Origin: Paragorgia papillata
Taxonomy: Eukaryota; Cnidaria; Anthozoa; Scleralcyonacea; Coralliidae
Reading direction: 5' to 3'
Length of the DNA: 64,000 nucleotides
NCBI GenBank assembly: GCA_035771165.1
Contig: JAWNZC010000419.1
Location: 3,467,001-3,531,000 of the forward strand
Shown: in pieces, positions 22,963 to 32,734 of the stretch
Layout: each line of letters opens with the position of its first letter
How positions within the stretch are numbered: the first letter of the stretch is position 1
Translations under genes and position numbers: made by a program
The notes under the pieces: generated by a model
Databases searched by the model: none
Told to the model about the DNA's origin: nothing
What the model saw: the letters and a program-made list of their open reading frames with translations, nothing else

Positions 22963-23402
22963 ATTGAATTGAATTGAATTGAATTGAATTGAATTGAAAT
23001 GAAATTAAATGAATTGAATTGAATTGAGTTGAATTGAATTGAATTGAATTGAACTGAACTGAACTGAACTGAACTGAACTGAACTGAACTGAACTGAACT
23101 GAATTGAATTGAATTGAATTGAATTGAATTGAATTGAATTGAATTGAATTGAATTGAATTGAATTGAATTGAATTCAACTGAATTGAATTGAACTGAACT
23201 GAACTGAATTGAATTAAATGGAATTGAATTGAATTGAATTGAATTGAATTGAACTGAACTGAACTGAACTGAACTGAATTGAATTGAATTGAACTGAATT
23301 GAATTGAATTGAATTGAATTGAACTGAACTGAATTGAATTGAATTGAATTGAATTGAATTGAATTGAATTGAATTGAACTGAATTGAATTGAATTGAATT
23401 GA
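22961..23402. repeat. GAATT/GAACT pentanucleotide array, about 440 bp
   Basis: About 88 tandem pentamers. Blocks of GAACT (for example 23,051-23,100) alternate with blocks of GAATT, so the T/C variant spread in runs rather than at random. The Gln/Phe/Asn/Ser open frames on the minus strand are artefacts of the 5-bp period. Confidence 0.95.
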
Positions 23403-23745
23403 GTAATAAGAAGAAAACCCAAACTAGAAAAACAGTATTGCGCGCTTTCAAATATTTTATATATAATAATATTTTGTATACAAAAGCAGCAGATAGTTAT
23501 TATACTTCATGTCATTGTCAACCTTTATAATTTGGGTTGCACAAAGTGCATTATGTCAGTTAATTTCCAGTGAAATTTATCATTCAGGAGGTTAAAATTC
23601 TAGCATTCGAAAAATTGCGAGGCCGAGTCTGGTCTATACTTCTGAGTATTAATATCTAACGACAGCTCATACAGCAAGAACTGACAAAACTTTACAAACC
23701 TCAAGTTCAATATATTGCATACTATCGTTCTACAGTAAGTGTATA

Positions 23746-23927
23746 CAGTCATCGTCGCTTATATGCAAATCATTTTTGCCAGTCGGCCGGATTTTGCACA
23801 TACAAGAGGATTTTGCGTATAAGCGGATTAAAAAAACCCAGATTTCCATATAATTTAGGATTTCCAAAATCTTTGTATATAAGCGACTTTTGCATATAAA
23901 CTATTTGCATATAAACGGCGGCGACTG
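23746..23927. mobile_element. TA-flanked MITE, mariner-like ends
   Basis: CAGTCATCGTCGCTTATATGCAAAT faces ATTTGCATATAAACGGCGGCGACTG. Both ends are directly flanked by TA (23,744-23,745 and 23,928-23,929), as expected for a Tc1/mariner-type target duplication. Internal TATAAGCG and CTTATA words add further symmetry. The length is 182 bp and it is non-coding. Confidence 0.8.
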
Positions 23928-23934
23928 TAGTTCC

Positions 23935-24630
23935 CAAACAAACCTTTATTTATATTTTTTTTAAGAAAATCGACAAAAAAGTTGATCTCAGGCCTTTTGC
24001 AATCTGTCGAACAGAAAAAAAAGTATTATGGCTTAACGGTGGCCAAATATATCAAGCAAGAACGAGAAATTTCAAAAACGAAAATCGTTTTCTATATTCT
24101 CTATTTAACAAAACTAAAAAGTAAACAAACAAAATAGACGGGGGCGGGGCAAAGATTTGGTTATAAGCATTAGGTATAAAAGCGAAAAATGGAAATGTTT
24201 TAACAAAATGTTAAATACTGCGACGCATGTTGCATTATGCATGCATAAACGATCTGTATTTATACCTCACAAAATTCTTCCCGTTCAATTTGCAGAAAAT
24301 TGTTGCAAAAGTAGAAGCAAGTGTGAGGGGGTGTCATAAAATAAAGTGATTGTGCAACTCAAAGTTGTTTCTTTATGCCTCAGATTGAAAGTAAAAAATT
24401 ACGAAAAAAACAATTAAAGCCTTAAATGATCACGTACAACTTTCAGCTCTTTACCTGTTATGTTGCTTTGTATATTGTATAACATGTTTAAATTTCGTCG
24501 CAAGCTCCAATTGCTGAATAAAATGCAGCTGCATATAAAAATAGAATTTGCCTATTAAGTGTGCATTGAGCTTTTTCCGGAAACAAGTGTTTCCCGTTCT
24601 AAACAATCCAGACTGAAAGTGTCAAAAACA
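23935..24630. other. Intergenic DNA without recognisable features
   Basis: AT-rich, with no supported feature. Confidence 0.5.
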
Positions 24631-24634
24631 ATAG

Positions 24635-24720
24635 CCATGATTGACGTCGACTAGGTGGCTTAATCTCACGCTCATCCCACAAAATATATAAATACGCCGA
24701 ACTGCACTGATCCAACCACA
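24635..24720 (+). promoter_or_regulatory. Candidate core promoter (CRE-like site plus TATA)
   Basis: ATTGACGTCGA at about 24,640 resembles a CRE/ATF site. AAAATATATAAATACGCCG at about 24,680-24,698 is a strong TATA box. A start site would fall near 24,720. A short intron-like piece follows (GTACGTGATT, CTAAC branch-like word, pyrimidine tract, TTTATAG at about 24,743-24,789). An exon candidate lies 500 bases downstream. All of this is by motif only. Confidence 0.3.
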
Positions 24721-25064
24721 AGTTTTGGTTTCGCCTTCCGGCGTACGTGATTATTTAATTCTAACTGTTTTTACTTCATTTTTTATAGGGCATCGCAGTG
24801 AGTATAGCTAAACAATGTTGCGGCAAGCATTCCATGCACTGCTCTTAAATTTCAGTTCCTACATGCATGTATCCGTGTTTTTGTTGTCTTATCTCAAAAG
24901 CACTCTCCGAATAGCAACAAGAAGTGAAGACATGCATCTAGTCATCTATACGAGTTTCTCATTTAAGTTAACAAAATTAAATTTCGTTTTTAATTGACTC
25001 CGAATAGCGAGGTAATAATGAAGATGTACTGAACACAGTATATACACAACCTTTTTGAGAATTG

Positions 25065-25172
25065 CAAAGTGAAAAGATGGTAAACTGCCAAAATTAGTTT
25101 TAATAACTACAAGCTGCTGTTTCGAGTTGAGCGCCTATACCAGAAAGTACTGCCTGCGCAGTACTCTACTAT
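25065..25172 (+). repeat. Dispersed repeat family A, partial copy
   Basis: GCAAAGTGAAAAGATGGTAAACTGCC, then TTTTAATAAC and TGCTGTTTCGAGT. It is followed by an inverted head, AGTACTGCCTGCGCAGTACTCTACT, so head and body appear rearranged. Confidence 0.6.
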
Positions 25173-25233
25173 AATCGATTGGCAATGAGCTTTATATGTA
25201 ATATTTAATTTTCCCCATTTTTATAAACACAAG

Positions 25234-25432
25234 GTTCTACAGATGCTGCCTGGTTGATTCAAGAGGAAACTGAAGTAATCCATGCCAACGAAATTGTTTT
25301 CAGAAATCGGGGAAACTATATATACGAGAAAGCCTTATTCTGTAAGGAATGCCGAGTGTCTCGCAAATCCATAAAAAAACCCAACAATCCATGCATGGTG
25401 ATGGTATAATTATCGTGGGACAGCGAACTCAG
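25234..25432 (+). CDS. Candidate internal exon of an unidentified gene
   Basis: A pyrimidine-rich stretch ending ACACAAG precedes an open frame of about 55 codons. It reads STDAAWLIQEETEVIHANE, then IVFRNRGNYIYEKALFCKEC, and has paired cysteines. That frame stops at 25,410. Two donors are possible: ATG followed by GTGATG at 25,398 (in frame), or CAG followed by GTAAAA at 25,433 (the better donor, but only open in the next frame after the A-run at 25,371). The composition is protein-like, unlike its surroundings. Together with the promoter motifs 540 bases upstream it could be one gene. No family is recognised and a frameshifted pseudogene is possible. Confidence 0.25.
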
Positions 25433-25639
25433 GTAAAAATAATGAACAAGCCACGCGGTCAGAGTTTTTTGGTTTCAAGGTATGGTTGGACACTCAGAGT
25501 AGCACCTAACATATCATTAATCCATGGTGAGTTGAGTTCATTTAGAAATTTAATGACATATTTAAACATACGAAAAAGAAAGTTGTTCCATATATATATA
25601 TATATATACGGTATATATATATAGCTAATATTCTTTATG

Positions 25640-27690
25640 CTTGTTTGTTCTTTTGAACATTGTCGTGTTTCGTCCTTGTCTTGTTTCGTACTTGTGTTGT
25701 TTTGTCCTTGTCGTGTTTCATCCTTGTCTTGCATCCTTGTCTTGTTTCGTCCTTGTTCTCTACTTCTCTTCTCTTTCCTCCTTGTCGTGTTTCGTCGTTG
25801 TCGTGTTTCGTTCTTGTCTTGTCTTGTCTTGTCTTGTCTTGTCTTGTCTTGTCTTGTCTTGTCTTGTCTTGTCTTGTCTTGTCTTGTCTTGTCTTGTCTT
25901 GTCTTGCCTTGCCTTGCCTTGCCTTGCCTTGCCGTGCCGTGCCGTGTCGTGTCGTGTCGTGTCGTGTCGTGTCTCGTCTCGTCTCGTCTTCAGTCTTCAA
26001 GTCTTGTTTCGTTCTTGTCTTGTTTCGTTCTTGTTGTGTTTCGTCCTTGTTTTGTTTCGTCCTTGTGTTGTTTTGTCCTTGTCTTGTTTCGTCCTTGTTC
26101 TCTACTTCTCTTCTCTTTCCTCCTTGTTTTGTTTCGAACTTGTTGTGTTTCGTCCTTCTCGTGATTTGTCCTTGTCTTGTTTCGTCCTTGTCTTGTTTTG
26201 TCCTTGTTTTCGTTTCGTCCTTGTCGTGTTTCGTCCTTGTCTTGTTTCGTCCTTGTCGTGTTTTGCCCTTGTCTTGTTTCGTCCTAAGTGTCTTGTTAAT
26301 TCGTCCTTGCCTTGTTTCGTCCTTGTCGTGTTTCGTCCTTGTCGTGTTTCGTCCTTGTCTTGTTTTGTCCTTGTCTTGTTTTGTCCTTGTCTTAATGTTT
26401 CGTCCTTGTCCTGTTTTGTCCTTGTCTTGTTTTGTCCTTGTCTTAATGTTTCGTCCTTGTCGTGTTTCGTCCTTGTCTTGTCTTGTTTTGTCCTTGTCGT
26501 GTTTCGTCCTTGTCTTGTTTTGTCCTTGTCTTGTTTCGTCCTTGTCTTGTTTTGTCCTTGTCTTGTTTCGTCCTAAGTGTCTTGTTAATTCGTCCTTGCC
26601 TTGTTTCGTCCTTGTCGTATTTCGTCCATGCCTAGTTTCGTCCTTGTCTTGTTTTGTCCTCGTCTTGTTTTGTCCTTGTCGTGTTTCGTCCATGCCTAGT
26701 TTCGTCCTTGTCTTGTTTCGTCCTTGTCTTGTTTTGTCCTTGTCGTGTTTCGTCCATGCCTAGTTTCGTCCTTGTCTTGTTTCGTCCTTGTCTTGTTTTG
26801 TCCTTGTCTTGTTTCGTCCTTGGCGTGTTTCGTCCATGCCTAGTTTCGTCCTTGTCTTGTTTCGTCCTTGTCTTGTTTTGTCCTTGTCTTAATGTTTCGT
26901 CCAGTGTCGTGTTTCGTCCTTGTCTTGTTTCGTCCTTGTCGTGTTTTGTCCTTGTCTTGTTTCGTCCTAAGTGTCTTGTTAATTGTCCTTGCCTTGTTTC
27001 GTCCTTGTCGTGTTTCGTACTTGTCTTGTCTTGTTTTGTCCTTGCCTTGTTTCATCCTTGTCGTGTTTCGTCCTTGTCTTGTTTTGTCCTTGTCTTGTTT
27101 TGTCCTTGTCTTGTTTTGTCCTTGTCTTGTTTTGTCCTTGCATTGTTTCGTCCTTGTCTTGTTTTGTCCTTGTCTTAATGTTTCGTCCTTGTTGTGTTTC
27201 GTCCTTGTCTTGTTTTGTCCTTGTGTTGTTTTGTCCTTGTCTTGTTTCGTCCTTGTCGTGTTTTGTCCTTGTCTTGTTTCGTCCTTGTCTTGTTTCGTCC
27301 TAAGTGTCTTGTTAATTCGTCCTTGCCTTGTTTCGTCCTTGTCTTGTTTCGTCCTTGTTGTGTTTCGTCCTTGTCTTGTTTTGTCCTTGTCTTGTTTCGT
27401 CCTTGTTGTGTTTCGTCCTTGTCTTGTTTCGTCCTTGTCTTGTTTCGTCCTTGTTGTGTTTCGTCCTTGTCTTGTTTTGTCCTTGTCTTGTTTCGTCCTA
27501 AGTGTCTTGTTAATTCGTCCTTGCCTTGTTTCGTCCTTGTCGTGTTTCGTCCATGCCTAGTTTTGTCCTTGTCATGTTTCGTCATTTTCTTGTTTTGTCC
27601 TTGTCTTGTTCTGTCCTTGTCGTAATCGTCCTTGTTGTGTTTCGTTCTTGTCGTGTAGTTGTCTTTGTCGTGTTGTGTCGTGCTGAGTCT
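25640..27690. repeat. 16-bp satellite (TTTCGTCCTTGTCTTG) with higher-order structure
   Basis: The basic unit is 16 bp, with TCTTG/TCGTG/TTGTG and TTTCG/TTTTG variants. A pure TGTCT/TGCCT/TGTCG pentamer block lies at 25,817-25,985. A rarer variant, TCCTAAGTGTCTTGTTAATTCGTCCTTGCC, recurs near 26,283, 26,572, 26,968, 27,300 and 27,497, marking higher-order units of about 200-400 bp. The + strand has very little A, so no stop codon occurs in several frames on both strands. Frames of 300 or more codons there are artefacts, with a 16-residue period because 16 is not a multiple of 3. Confidence 0.95.
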
Positions 27691-27957
27691 TCGGCCGTAA
27701 GAAGACGAAACCATTTGGGGGGGGGGGGGGGGGGGCACGTGCGGGGGGGTGGGGGGTGGGGGGGGGGGGGCACGTCGACCGCACCGATTAGGGGGGGGCA
27801 TGTGCCTGGAAATTTTTGAATTATAGGGTCTCTGAAATAGGATTTCTTGGCTTTTGAGAGTAATTTCCAGCATGTTAAAACCGAGACTGTGGACTCGAGA
27901 TTGGCTCGAACAGCGAAAACGAGCATCGGACCCCAGCATTAACATGAACGATCGCTG
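27690..27957. other. Spacer between satellite blocks, with long G runs
   Basis: 27,715-27,800 carries G runs of 17, 7, 6 and 12 plus a run of 8, separated by CACGTGC, T and CACGTCGACC. This has strong G-quadruplex potential on the + strand. CACGTG and CACGTC flank the runs. The rest (27,800-27,957) is ordinary sequence that appears only once in the window. Confidence 0.8.
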
Positions 27958-30258
27958 TCTTGTCTTGTCTTGTGTTGTCTTTTCTTGCCTTGCCTTGCCT
28001 TGCATTGCCTTGCCTTGCCTTGCCTTGCCTTGCCTTGCCTTGCCTTGCCTTGCCTTGCCTTGCCTTGCCTTGCCTTGCCTTGCCTTGCCTTGCCTTGCCT
28101 TGCCTTGCCTTGCCTTGCCTTGCCTTGCCTTGTCTTGGCTTGTCTTGTCTTGTCTTGTCTTGTCTTTTTTGTATGTTGTATTTGTCGTGTCGTGTCGTGT
28201 CTTGTCTTTCTATTCTAATTTTCTTTGTCATGCATGTCATGTTATGTCTTGTCTTTGTGTTTTGTGGTGCCGTGTCTTTGCTGTGTTGTGTTGTGTTGTG
28301 TTGTGTTGTGTTGTGTTGTGTTGTGTTGTGTTGTGTTGTGTTGTGTTGTGTTGTGTTGTGTTGTGTTGTGATGTGTTTTTGTTGTGTTGTGTTGTGTTGT
28401 GTTGTGTTGTGTTGTGTTGTGTTGTGTTGTGTTGTGTTGTGTTGTGTTGTGTTGTGTTGTGTTGTGTTGTGTTGTGTTGTGTTGTGTTGTGTTGTGTTGT
28501 GTTGTGTTGTGTTGTGTTGTGTTGTGTTGTGTTGTGTTGTGTTGTGTTGTGTTGTGTTGTGTTGTGTTGTGCCGTGTCTTTGTTGTGTTGTGTTGTGTTG
28601 TGTTGTGTTGTGTTGTGTTGTGTTGTATTGTGTCGTGTCGTGTCGTATCGTGTCGTGTCGTGCATGTGTTGTGTTGTGTTGTGTTGTGTTGTGTTGTGTT
28701 GTGTTGTGTTGTGTTGTGTTGTGTTGTGTTGTGTTGTGTTGTGTTGTGTTGTGTTGTGTTGTGTTGTGTTGTGTTGTGTTGTGTTGTGTCCAGTGTCGTG
28801 TTTCGTCCTTGTCTTGTTTCGTCCTTGTCGTGTTTTGTCCTTGTCTTGTTTCGTCCTAAGTGTCTTGTTAATTTGTCCTTGCCTTGTTTCGTCCTTGTCG
28901 TGTTTCGTCCTTGTCGTGTTTTGTCCTTGTCTTGTTTCGTCCTTGTCTTGTTTCGTCCTTGTCTTGTTTCGTCCTTGCCTTGCCTTGCCTTGCCTTGCCT
29001 TGCCTTGCCTTGCCTTGCCTTGCCTTGCCTTGCCTTGCCTTGCCTTGCCTTGCCTTGCCTTGCCTTGCCTTGCCTTGCCTTGCCTTGCCTTGCCTTGCCT
29101 TGCCTTGCCTTGCCTTGCCTTGCCTTGCCTTGCCTTGCCTTGCCTTGCCTTGCCTTGCCTTGCCTTGCCTTGCCTTGCCTTGCCTTGCCTTGCCTTGCCT
29201 TGCCTTGCCTTGCCTTGTCTTGTCTTGTCTTGTCTTGTCTTGTCTTGTCTTGTCTTTTTTGTATGTTGTATTTGTCGTGTCGTGTCGTGTCTTGTTTTGT
29301 CTTTCTATTCTAATTTTCTTTGTCATGCATGTCATGTTATGTCTTGTCTTTGTGTTTTGTGGTGCCGTGTCTTTGTTGTGTTGTGTTGTGTTGTGTTGTG
29401 TTGTGTTGTGTTGTGTTGTGTTGTGTTGTGTTGTGTTGTGTTGTGTTGTGTTGTGTTGTGTTGTGTTGTGTTGTGTTGTGTTGTGTTGTGTTGTGTTGTG
29501 TTGTGTTGTGTTGTGTTGTGTTGTGTTGTGCCGTGTCTTTGTTGTGTTGTGTTGTGTTGTGTTGTGTTGTGTTGTGTTGTGTTGTGTTGTGTTGTGTTGT
29601 GTTGTGTTGTGTTGTGTTGTGTTGTGTTGTGTTGTGTTGTGTTGTGTTGTGTTGTGTTGTGTTGTGTTGTGTTGTGTTGTGTTGTGTCTTTGCTGTGTTG
29701 TGTTGTGCTGTGTTGTGTTGTGTTGTATTGTGTCGTGTCGTGTCGTGTCGTGCATGTGTTGTGTTGTGTTGTGTTGTGTTGTATCGTGTCGTGTCGTATC
29801 GTGTCGTGTCGTGCATGTGTTGTGTTGTGTTGTGTTGTGTTGTGTTGTGTTGTGTTGTGTTGTGTTGTGTTGTGTTGTGTTGTGTTGTGTTGTGTTGTGT
29901 TGTGTTGTGTTGTGTTGTGTTGTGTTGTGTTGTGTCTTTGCTGTGTTGTGTTGTGCTGTGTTGTGTTGTGTTGTGTTGTGTTGTGTTGTGTTGTGTTGTG
30001 TTGTGTTGTATTGTGTCGTGTCGTGTCGTGCATGTGTTGTGTTGTGTTGTGTTGTGTTGTATCGTGTCGTGTCGTATCGTGTCGTGCATGTGTTGTGTTG
30101 TGTTGTGTTGTGTTGTGTTGTGTTGTGTTGTGTTGTGTTGTGTTGTGTTGTGTTGTGTTGTGTTGTGTTGTGTTGTGTTGTGTTGTGTTGTGTTGTGTTG
30201 TGTTGTGTTGTGTTGTGTTGTGTTGTGTTGTGTTGCGTTGTGTGTTGTGTTGTGTTGC
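27958..30258. repeat. Pentanucleotide satellite (TTGCC/TTGTC/TTGTG/TCGTG) with 1.1-kb duplication
   Basis: There are blocks of TTGCC (27,984-28,130 and 28,976-29,217), TTGTC and TTGTG (from 28,275, 28,381, 28,665, 29,375 and onward), with short TCGTG pieces next to the word GCATG. The non-pentamer spacer TTTTTTGTATGTTGTATTTG to GGTGCCGTGTC occurs at about 28,165-28,277 and again at about 29,254-29,372, so a unit of about 1.1 kb is duplicated. At 28,795-28,975 a piece of the 16-bp satellite, including its AAGTGTCTTGTTAATT variant, is embedded. Frames up to 810 codons (Cys/Val/Leu on +, Thr/Gln/His/Asn on -) are artefacts. Confidence 0.95.
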
Positions 30259-30485
30259 ATATTTGTCTTGTTTTATATTTGTATAAATTGTTTTATATTT
30301 AATATCTTGTTTATATTTGTCTTGTTTTATATTTCGCTTGTTTTGTATTTGTATTGCTTTATATTCCTCTTGTTTTATATTTGTATCGTTTTATATTTGC
30401 CTTGTTTTATCTATCTCTGACTTATTTCATCCTTGTCTTCTTTTATTCTATCATGAATTATGTTAGCAGCTAAAATATAATTTCA

Positions 30486-31197
30486 CCAGGAAGCTCAACA
30501 AATGATGATGCTTTTCAGTATACTTGGAAATGTAAACCAACTTTGATAATTCGTCTTAATGCAGGTACAATCAGTACAATTAGACAAAGACAAAGAAAAA
30601 GAACGTTTTACGTGGAGACACGACTCTATTCTGAACTTCTTGCCAAGACCCTACAAACTGCCAATTGCTCCAACCTTTTTGTTGATCTTCCTGAATTCAA
30701 AAGCCCCTCAATAATAACTGGTGACACATATCGTCCAGATTTACTCCTATCTACTTCAAAGGGATGTCTATATATATATAGTCCAGCTTACCGCGGGATT
30801 TGAATCCAACCTTCAAAACAACGTAGAGCGCAAAAAAGCCAAATATGAAGAAATAGTTAGACAACAAAGTGAACACTTTAGCACTGTTAAATTTGTCAAT
30901 CTCTCGATTAGTTCACTCGGTGTTTTCGCAAGAGTGTACCTCCTTTATAGCAATGTTAAACGATGTGGGAGTTGATGCGAAGCATCAAAATTATTGTGTC
31001 AGAAAAATGATATATATTGCCATTAGAACAACCTATTATATTTTTTGCTGTAGAAATAAGGAATGGACGAATCTTGACTTAATTAACTTTTAAGTTTTTA
31101 AGTAGCTTAGTTGTGATTCAAGTAGCAGATTGTAAATTACCTCAATGAGTGAGATTTACAATTGTTTGTTTAGAAAAAAAATCATTAATAAAGTTTC

Positions 31198-31275
<78 letters not shown>
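30486..31275 (+). pseudogene. Broken 3' end of a LINE: REL-type endonuclease tail, 3' UTR and (ATT)n tail
   Basis: Three successive frames give one conserved protein tail. Frame 1 (about 30,546-30,775) includes SPSIITGDTYRPDLLL. After a TATATATA slip, frame 2 (about 30,775-30,930) has YIVQLTAGFESNLQNN and VKFVNLSISSLG. Frame 3 (about 30,930-31,093) has SFIAMLNDV, RTTYYIFCCRNKEWTN and a stop. The RPD, then about 12 residues, then acidic-LT pattern is that of the restriction-enzyme-like endonuclease at the C-terminus of some LINEs. Here the acidic residue is Gln (CAG at 30,784), so it would be inactive even without the two frameshifts. A 3' UTR ending TAATAAAGTTTCC and (ATT)n tail follow. It is a 5'-truncated dead copy. 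I recall similar tails in cnidarian LINE proteins. Confidence 0.7.
31199..31275. repeat. (ATT)25 microsatellite, LINE tail
   Basis: A pure ATT run directly follows TAATAAAGTTTCC. Its position after the 3' UTR identifies it as the element's tail rather than a random microsatellite. Confidence 0.85.
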
Positions 31276-31276
<1 letters not shown>

Positions 31277-31319
31277 ATTTGCATGTTTTATTATATAGTC
31301 ATTAGTTGTTATTATATAT

Positions 31320-31442
31320 TATTAGTTGTGATTCAAGTAGCCAATTGTAAATTACCTTAATAAGCGAGATTTATAATTGTATATGTAGAAAAGAAAAAAC
31401 ATTTAATAAAGTTTCCATTATTATTATTATTATTATTATTAT
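31320..31442 (+). mobile_element. Second 3' UTR copy of the same LINE, with (ATT)n tail
   Basis: TTAGTTGTGATTCAAGTAGC, ATTGTAAATTACCTTAATAA and TAATAAAGTTTCCATTATT repeat 31,105-31,220 in the same orientation with a few changes. Two tails in tandem suggest either a 3'-UTR-only insertion or a local duplication. Confidence 0.75.
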
Positions 31443-31444
31443 GT

Positions 31445-31782
31445 GACTTCTTAAGATCTCGTGAATGGAATGTTAGTCTAGTGGTATTATGTTTTGGTGC
31501 GTTAGGCTGCATCCGTCACAGCGTGTACAAGGACTTGAGAAGATTGAACATTGAGAAAGATACCTTAAAATTATTGCTTAGTTGGTGCTCGATTTCAAAT
31601 GTAATAATGGCTAACTATATTTGGAGACACAGGGTTAAAAAGTTGTTATTGGTCTGATCTACTGCTTTAAATCATGAAGTTGTAAATGATGATGAGATAG
31701 TTTTTTAGTATAGGCTAACAAACTACTATGTATTTTAAACTTGGCAGTAGCTATTGCGATATGCTGAGGTTCATAGGAAGTG

Positions 31783-31830
<48 letters not shown>

Positions 31831-31900
31831 AATATAGATAACTATTTTTACAATTATCAATTATATTATTGAATGACGCCTTTTTATTTCAATAATTATC
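31445..31900. other. Intergenic DNA with an (ATT)n tract
   Basis: (ATT)n at about 31,782-31,829. No frame or palindrome is convincing. Confidence 0.5.
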
Positions 31901-31939
31901 CGAATGCAAACCTGTACGTTCAAAGTGTCTCATTTCTCA

Positions 31940-32215
31940 CCTGCTTTCTTCGCTGAGAGAGAGAGGAAGAAAAGAAGGCTCTGTTGTATTCGTGACTGTT
32001 TTCCGTTGCGCATGCATGTCAGTTGCTTAGTTACAATCTCTAACCCAGTCCAAATCAGGGCAGAAACAAAACAAGAACTGATTAAACGGGTCTTAAACGG
32101 GTTACTTCGTCCTAACTCTTGCGAAGCGAAACACGAATACGACAGAGCCTTCTTTTATTCCTATCTCTCAGCGAAGAAAAAAGGAAAAGAAGGCTCTGCT
32201 CGCAGGGTAGCTCTG
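31940..32215. mobile_element. Palindromic element with AAAGAAGGCTCTG words
   Basis: CTTCGCTGAGAGAGAGAGGAAGAAAAGAAGGCTCTG at 31,950 faces CAGAGCCTTCTTTTATTCCTATCTCTCAGCGAAG near 32,140-32,177. A further direct copy, AAAAGAAGGCTCTGCTCGCAGGGTAG, ends at about 32,212. The GGCTCTGCTCGCAGGGTA end is one I recall as common in invertebrate MITEs. Confidence 0.55.
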
Positions 32216-32734
32216 TACGTATTTTTATCAGAGTGGCTTCATTAATTATCAGGTGATTCCTCTGGAGTGACCTATTCGTTTTTATCACTATTGATATTTA
32301 ACTGGTTTGCTTTTTCTTTTCTTTTTTTCATTTCAGGATCTCGTGGCATGTCGAACACGAAATCGTTTATTCTCTAGCTGCACGACCCAAACTCAATTTG
32401 GTAATTTATTTGTAATTTTAAAACTCAATTTATTATATCAGAACTAGAAATAAATAAATAAAATAACATGAATTATATAACTAAGATATATCCACAGGGT
32501 ATTCTTTAAAAAAAGTAGAACAACCCAGGTTTTCGATCTCCCGTTAAAATTAAATTCTTATTTCAATTACAAACTATTTAGTATGCCATTTTCTAGAGAT
32601 AAAAAAAGAACTAAAAGTACTACAATGTATATAGATTAAAAAAGAATAGTGTAGTAAAGAATTGAATACCTTGAAAACTTTATATAATTTCCGTTGAAAT
32701 TTTATCACCGAGTTTACACTATCGTATAGTTTAA

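Noticed and set aside
22886..23451. Gln/Phe/Asn/Ser-rich protein
   Set aside because: It is a translation of the GAATT/GAACT array.
25635..27300. Long DKDETRQGRNKTRTKQ-like protein on the minus strand
   Set aside because: It is the translation of the 16-bp satellite in three successive frames. The opposite strand is equally open.
28275..30258. Telomere-like (TTGTG)n tract
   Set aside because: The unit is not a known animal telomere repeat, and it is interspersed with TTGCC and TCGTG blocks in the interior of the window.
27854..30302. Open frames of up to 810 codons in the pentamer satellite
   Set aside because: Perfect 5-bp periodicity without stop words in any frame explains them. Composition is limited to a few residues on both strands.
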